Source of the DNA: Thermomonas brevis
GTDB taxonomy: Bacteria > Pseudomonadota > Gammaproteobacteria > Xanthomonadales > Xanthomonadaceae
Length of the DNA: 64,000 nucleotides
Direction of reading: 5' to 3'
NCBI RefSeq assembly: GCF_014395425.1
Contig: NZ_CP060711.1
Span: 3,100,001 to 3,164,000 of the forward strand
Every line of letters begins with the position of its first letter. The first letter of the stretch is position 1. Positions 61,598-64,000 of this stretch are shown in pieces. The translations under genes were made by a program, and so were the position numbers. The notes under the pieces were generated by a model. It was not told the origin of the DNA. It was given only the letters and a program-made list of their open reading frames with translations, and ran no database searches.

Positions 61598-61625
61598 AAC
61601 CCAGCCCCCGGCTGGGTTTTTGCGT
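61598..61625 (+). terminator. Terminator hairpin upstream of argF'
   Basis: A 9-bp stem AACCCAGCC / GGCTGGGTT with a 3-base loop, followed by TTTGCGTTT. It ends 42 bases before argF'. It may end the preceding gene or act as an attenuator of argF'. The 242-base interval 61425-61666 contains no other supported feature. Confidence 0.75.
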
Positions 61626-61666
61626 TTCCGGCCCCCGAAATTTTCCCCACCGAGCCATTGCCGCCC

Positions 61667-62674
61667 ATGAAGCACTTCCTCAACACCCAGGACTGGAGCC
61701 GCGCCGACCTCGACGCCCTGCTGGCGCAGGCCGCCGCGTTCAAGCGGAACAAGCTCGGCGACGCGCTGAAGGGGCGCTCGATCGCGCTGGTGTTCTTCAA
61801 CCCGTCGATGCGCACCCGCACCAGCTTCGAGCTGGGCGCGTTCCAGCTCGGCGGCCACGCCATCGTGCTGCAGCCCGGCAAGGACGCGTGGCCGATCGAG
61901 TTCGACCTCGGCACGGTGATGGACGGCGACACCGAGGAGCACATCGCCGAGGTGGCGCGGGTGCTGGCGCGCTACGTGGACCTGATCGGCGTGCGCGCGT
62001 TCCCGAAGTTCGTCGACTGGTCGGTGGACCGCGAGGACCGCGTGCTCAAGGCGTTCGCGAAGTACTCCACGGTGCCGGTCATCAACATGGAGACCATCAC
62101 CCATCCCTGCCAGGAACTGGCGCATGCGCTGGCCCTGCAGGAGCACTTCGGCACCAGCGACCTGCGCGGCCGGAAATACGTGCTGACCTGGACGTACCAC
62201 CCGAAGCCGCTCAACACCGCCGTCGCCAACTCCGCGCTGACCATCGCCACCCGCATGGGCATGGACGTGACCCTGCTGTGCCCGACGCCGGAGTATGTGC
62301 TGGACGAGCGCTACATCGGCTGGGCGAACGACAACGTCGCCGAGTCCGGCGGCTCGTTCCAGGTCAGCCACGACATCGAAAGCGCCTACCGCGGCGCCGA
62401 CGTGGTCTATGCCAAGAGCTGGGGCGCGCTGCCGTACTTCGGCAACTGGGCGCCGGAAAAGCCCATCCGCGACCGGTACAAGCACTTCATCGTCGACGAA
62501 GCCAAGATGGCGCTGACCGACAACGGCGTGTTCTCGCACTGCCTGCCGCTGCGCCGCAACGTCAAGGCGACCGACGCGGTGATGGATTCGCCCCGCTGCA
62601 TCGCCATCGACGAGGCCGAGAACCGCCTGCACGTGCAGAAGGCGGTGATGGCCGCACTGATGAGGCAGGAGTGA
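61667..62674 (+). CDS. argF': N-acetylornithine carbamoyltransferase
   Basis: A 335-residue transcarbamylase of the type found in Xanthomonas, acting on N-acetylornithine instead of ornithine. Motifs: carbamoyl phosphate site [23 protein letters not shown] and [14 protein letters not shown]. The identification as AOTCase (and not OTCase) follows from the close fit to the Xanthomonas type and the argG neighbour. ATG 61667 is used; TTG 61658 is in frame. The arginine route via acetylcitrulline would need ArgE downstream. Confidence 0.9.
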   Translation: MKHFLNTQDWSRADLDALLAQAAAFKRNKLGDALKGRSIALVFFNPSMRTRTSFELGAFQLGGHAIVLQPGKDAWPIEFDLGTVMDGDTEEHIAEVARVLARYVDLIGVRAFPKFVDWSVDREDRVLKAFAKYSTVPVINMETITHPCQELAHALALQEHFGTSDLRGRKYVLTWTYHPKPLNTAVANSALTIATRMGMDVTLLCPTPEYVLDERYIGWANDNVAESGGSFQVSHDIESAYRGADVVYAKSWGALPYFGNWAPEKPIRDRYKHFIVDEAKMALTDNGVFSHCLPLRRNVKATDAVMDSPRCIAIDEAENRLHVQKAVMAALMRQE

Positions 62675-62768
62675 GCGGAGAGGAGTGAGGAGTGAGCGAA
62701 AGCTCGCAACCTCGCTTCTTCCCCACCACCCTTGCCCTCCCTCACTTCTCACTCCTCTCCACTCACTC
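62669..62768. repeat. Inverted repeat between argF' and argG
   Basis: Two 28-base arms rich in GAGTGAG (62669-62696, beginning in the last codons of argF') and CTCACTC (62741-62768, ending 9 bases before argG) match in 26 of 28 positions, around a 44-base loop. Transcribed, it makes a long stem directly before argG. Confidence 0.85.
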
Positions 62769-62777
62769 CTCGCCCCC

Positions 62778-63980
62778 ATGACCCCCAACGATTCCCGAGA
62801 CATCGTCCTCGCCTTCTCCGGCGGCCTCGACACCAGCTTCTGCGTGCCCTACCTGAAGGAGCAGGGCTGGAACGTGCACACCGTGTTCGCCGACACCGGC
62901 GGCGTGGACGCCGAGGAGCGCGCCACCATCGAGGCGCGCGCGGCCGAACTGGGCGTGGCCTCGCACGTCACCGTCGACGGCGGCCCGGCGATCTGGAGCG
63001 GCTTCGTCAAGCCGTTCGTCTGGGCCGGCGAGGGCTACCAGGGCCAGTACCCGCTGCTGGTGTCGGACCGCTACCTGATCGTCGATGCCGCACTGGCGCG
63101 GGCGAAGGAACTCGGCACCAACGCCATCGCCCACGGCTGCACCGGCATGGGCAACGACCAGGTGCGCTTCGACTTGGCGGTGAAGGCGAGCGGCGATTAC
63201 CGCATCGTCGCGCCGATCCGCGAAATCCAGAAACAGCACACTCAGACCCGCGCCTACGAACAGGCCTACCTGGAGGAGCGCGGCTTCGGCGTGCGCGCCA
63301 AGCAGAAGGCCTACACCATCAACGAGAACCTGCTGGGCGTGACCATGTCCGGCGGCGAGATCGACGCCTGGGAAGCGCCGGGCGAGGGCGCACGCGGCTG
63401 GTGCGCGCGCCGCGAGCACTGGCCGGCGGAGGCGCTGGAAGCGACGCTGCGCTTCGAGAACGGCGAGGCGGTGGCGCTGGACGGCCACGACCTGCCGGGC
63501 GAGAAGATCCTGGCCAAGCTCAACACCATGTTCGCCCAGTACGGCGTCGGCCGCGGCATGTACACCGGCGACACCACCATCGGCCTGAAGGGGCGGATCG
63601 TGTTCGAGGCACCGGGCCTGGCCGCGCTGCTGGCGGCGCATCGCGCGCTGGAGGAGGCGGTGCTGTCCAAGCAGCAGAACCGCTTCAAGCCCGAGGTGGG
63701 GCGCAAGTGGGTGGAGCTGGTCTACGAGGGCTTCTTCCACGATCCGCTGAAGGCAGACCTGGAGGCGTTCCTGGCGTCCTCGCAGCGCACCGTCAACGGC
63801 GAGGTCGTGCTGCGCACCAACGGCGGGCGCGTCGACGCCATCGCGGTGCGCTCGAAGCACCTCCTCAACAGCAAGGGCGCCACCTACGCGCAGAGCGCGG
63901 ACTGGGGCGTGGAAGAGGCCGAGGGCTTCATCAAGCTGTTCGGGATGAGCAGCACGTTGTGGGCCGAGGTGAACCGCTGA
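62778..63980 (+). CDS. argG: Argininosuccinate synthase
   Basis: A 400-residue ArgG which joins citrulline and aspartate with ATP. The P-loop is [11 protein letters not shown]; further motifs are [20 protein letters not shown] and [23 protein letters not shown] 62778 is preferred because the upstream open frame (from 62685) covers the inverted repeat. It is in operon with argF'. Confidence 0.97.
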   Translation: MTPNDSRDIVLAFSGGLDTSFCVPYLKEQGWNVHTVFADTGGVDAEERATIEARAAELGVASHVTVDGGPAIWSGFVKPFVWAGEGYQGQYPLLVSDRYLIVDAALARAKELGTNAIAHGCTGMGNDQVRFDLAVKASGDYRIVAPIREIQKQHTQTRAYEQAYLEERGFGVRAKQKAYTINENLLGVTMSGGEIDAWEAPGEGARGWCARREHWPAEALEATLRFENGEAVALDGHDLPGEKILAKLNTMFAQYGVGRGMYTGDTTIGLKGRIVFEAPGLAALLAAHRALEEAVLSKQQNRFKPEVGRKWVELVYEGFFHDPLKADLEAFLASSQRTVNGEVVLRTNGGRVDAIAVRSKHLLNSKGATYAQSADWGVEEAEGFIKLFGMSSTLWAEVNR

Positions 63981-63984
63981 GGCT

Positions 63985-64000
63985 GTCATTCCCGCGAAGG
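63985..64000. repeat. Start of a CATTCCCGCGAAGG repeat at the window edge
   Basis: GTCATTCCCGCGAAGG is identical to the left arm of the elements at 29381 and 44366; the rest lies outside the window. Confidence 0.85.

Overview
The window is a stretch of GC-rich, gene-dense chromosome that reads as gammaproteobacterial, order Lysobacterales (Xanthomonadaceae-type). The pointers are an N-acetylornithine carbamoyltransferase (argF') directly before argG, a zwf-pgl-edd-glk-eda Entner-Doudoroff operon, a maltodextrin locus with a TonB-dependent receptor and GH97/GH13 enzymes, and many GTCATTCCCGCGAAGG-type palindromic repeats. The genus is not resolved. No rRNA, tRNA, CRISPR array or insertion sequence was seen, and no stretch over 300 bases lacks a gene.

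Region 1 (1-17.4 kb) is one tightly overlapping flagellar operon on the + strand: flhB(partial)-flhA-flgF-flgG-flgA-flgH-flgI-flgB-flgC-fliE-fliF-fliG-like-fliH-fliI-fliJ-fliK-like-flgD-flgE-fliM(split)-fliN-fliO-fliP-fliA, closed by a clear terminator. Several parts are unusually small: the protein in the FliG slot has only 147 residues, FlgD 138, FliF 461, FlgH lacks a lipoprotein cysteine, and FliM is split in two with the SpoA domain as a separate coupled frame.

Region 2 (17.4-23.1 kb) encodes an SMC-type complex of the Wadjet/Mks family (JetA-, JetB- and JetC-like). No JetD nuclease gene follows. A REP-like hairpin separates the first two genes.

Region 3 (23.1-35.6 kb) is a maltodextrin utilisation locus: LacI regulator, secreted lipoprotein alpha-amylase, GPH-type sugar transporter, cytoplasmic GH13 alpha-glucosidase, GH97 glucosidase, an exported esterase and a large TonB-dependent receptor. 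Two matching LacI-type palindromes, one in the divergent promoter and one before the receptor, suggest a single regulon.

Region 4 (35.6-40.4 kb) holds a PadR/HAAS-domain pair, a PPP-type phosphatase, a small membrane protein coupled to an XRE regulator, and an exported hydrolase. Region 5 (40.4-48.1 kb) holds the Entner-Doudoroff operon on the - strand and fabA-fabB on the + strand. The pgl gene carries a palindromic repeat inserted in frame.

Region 6 (48.2-64 kb) is mostly core genes (SulP transporter, PhoH-like, gcvR-bcp, dapA-bamC, fdxA, MFS, sufE, cysS, argF', argG), broken by a small AT-richer accessory block with mqsRA and a frameshifted mrr-type restriction gene. Four genes (fliM, fliO, mrr, sufE) change frame exactly at G or C homopolymers. 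Two of them are core functions, so sequence error is a serious alternative to real gene decay.
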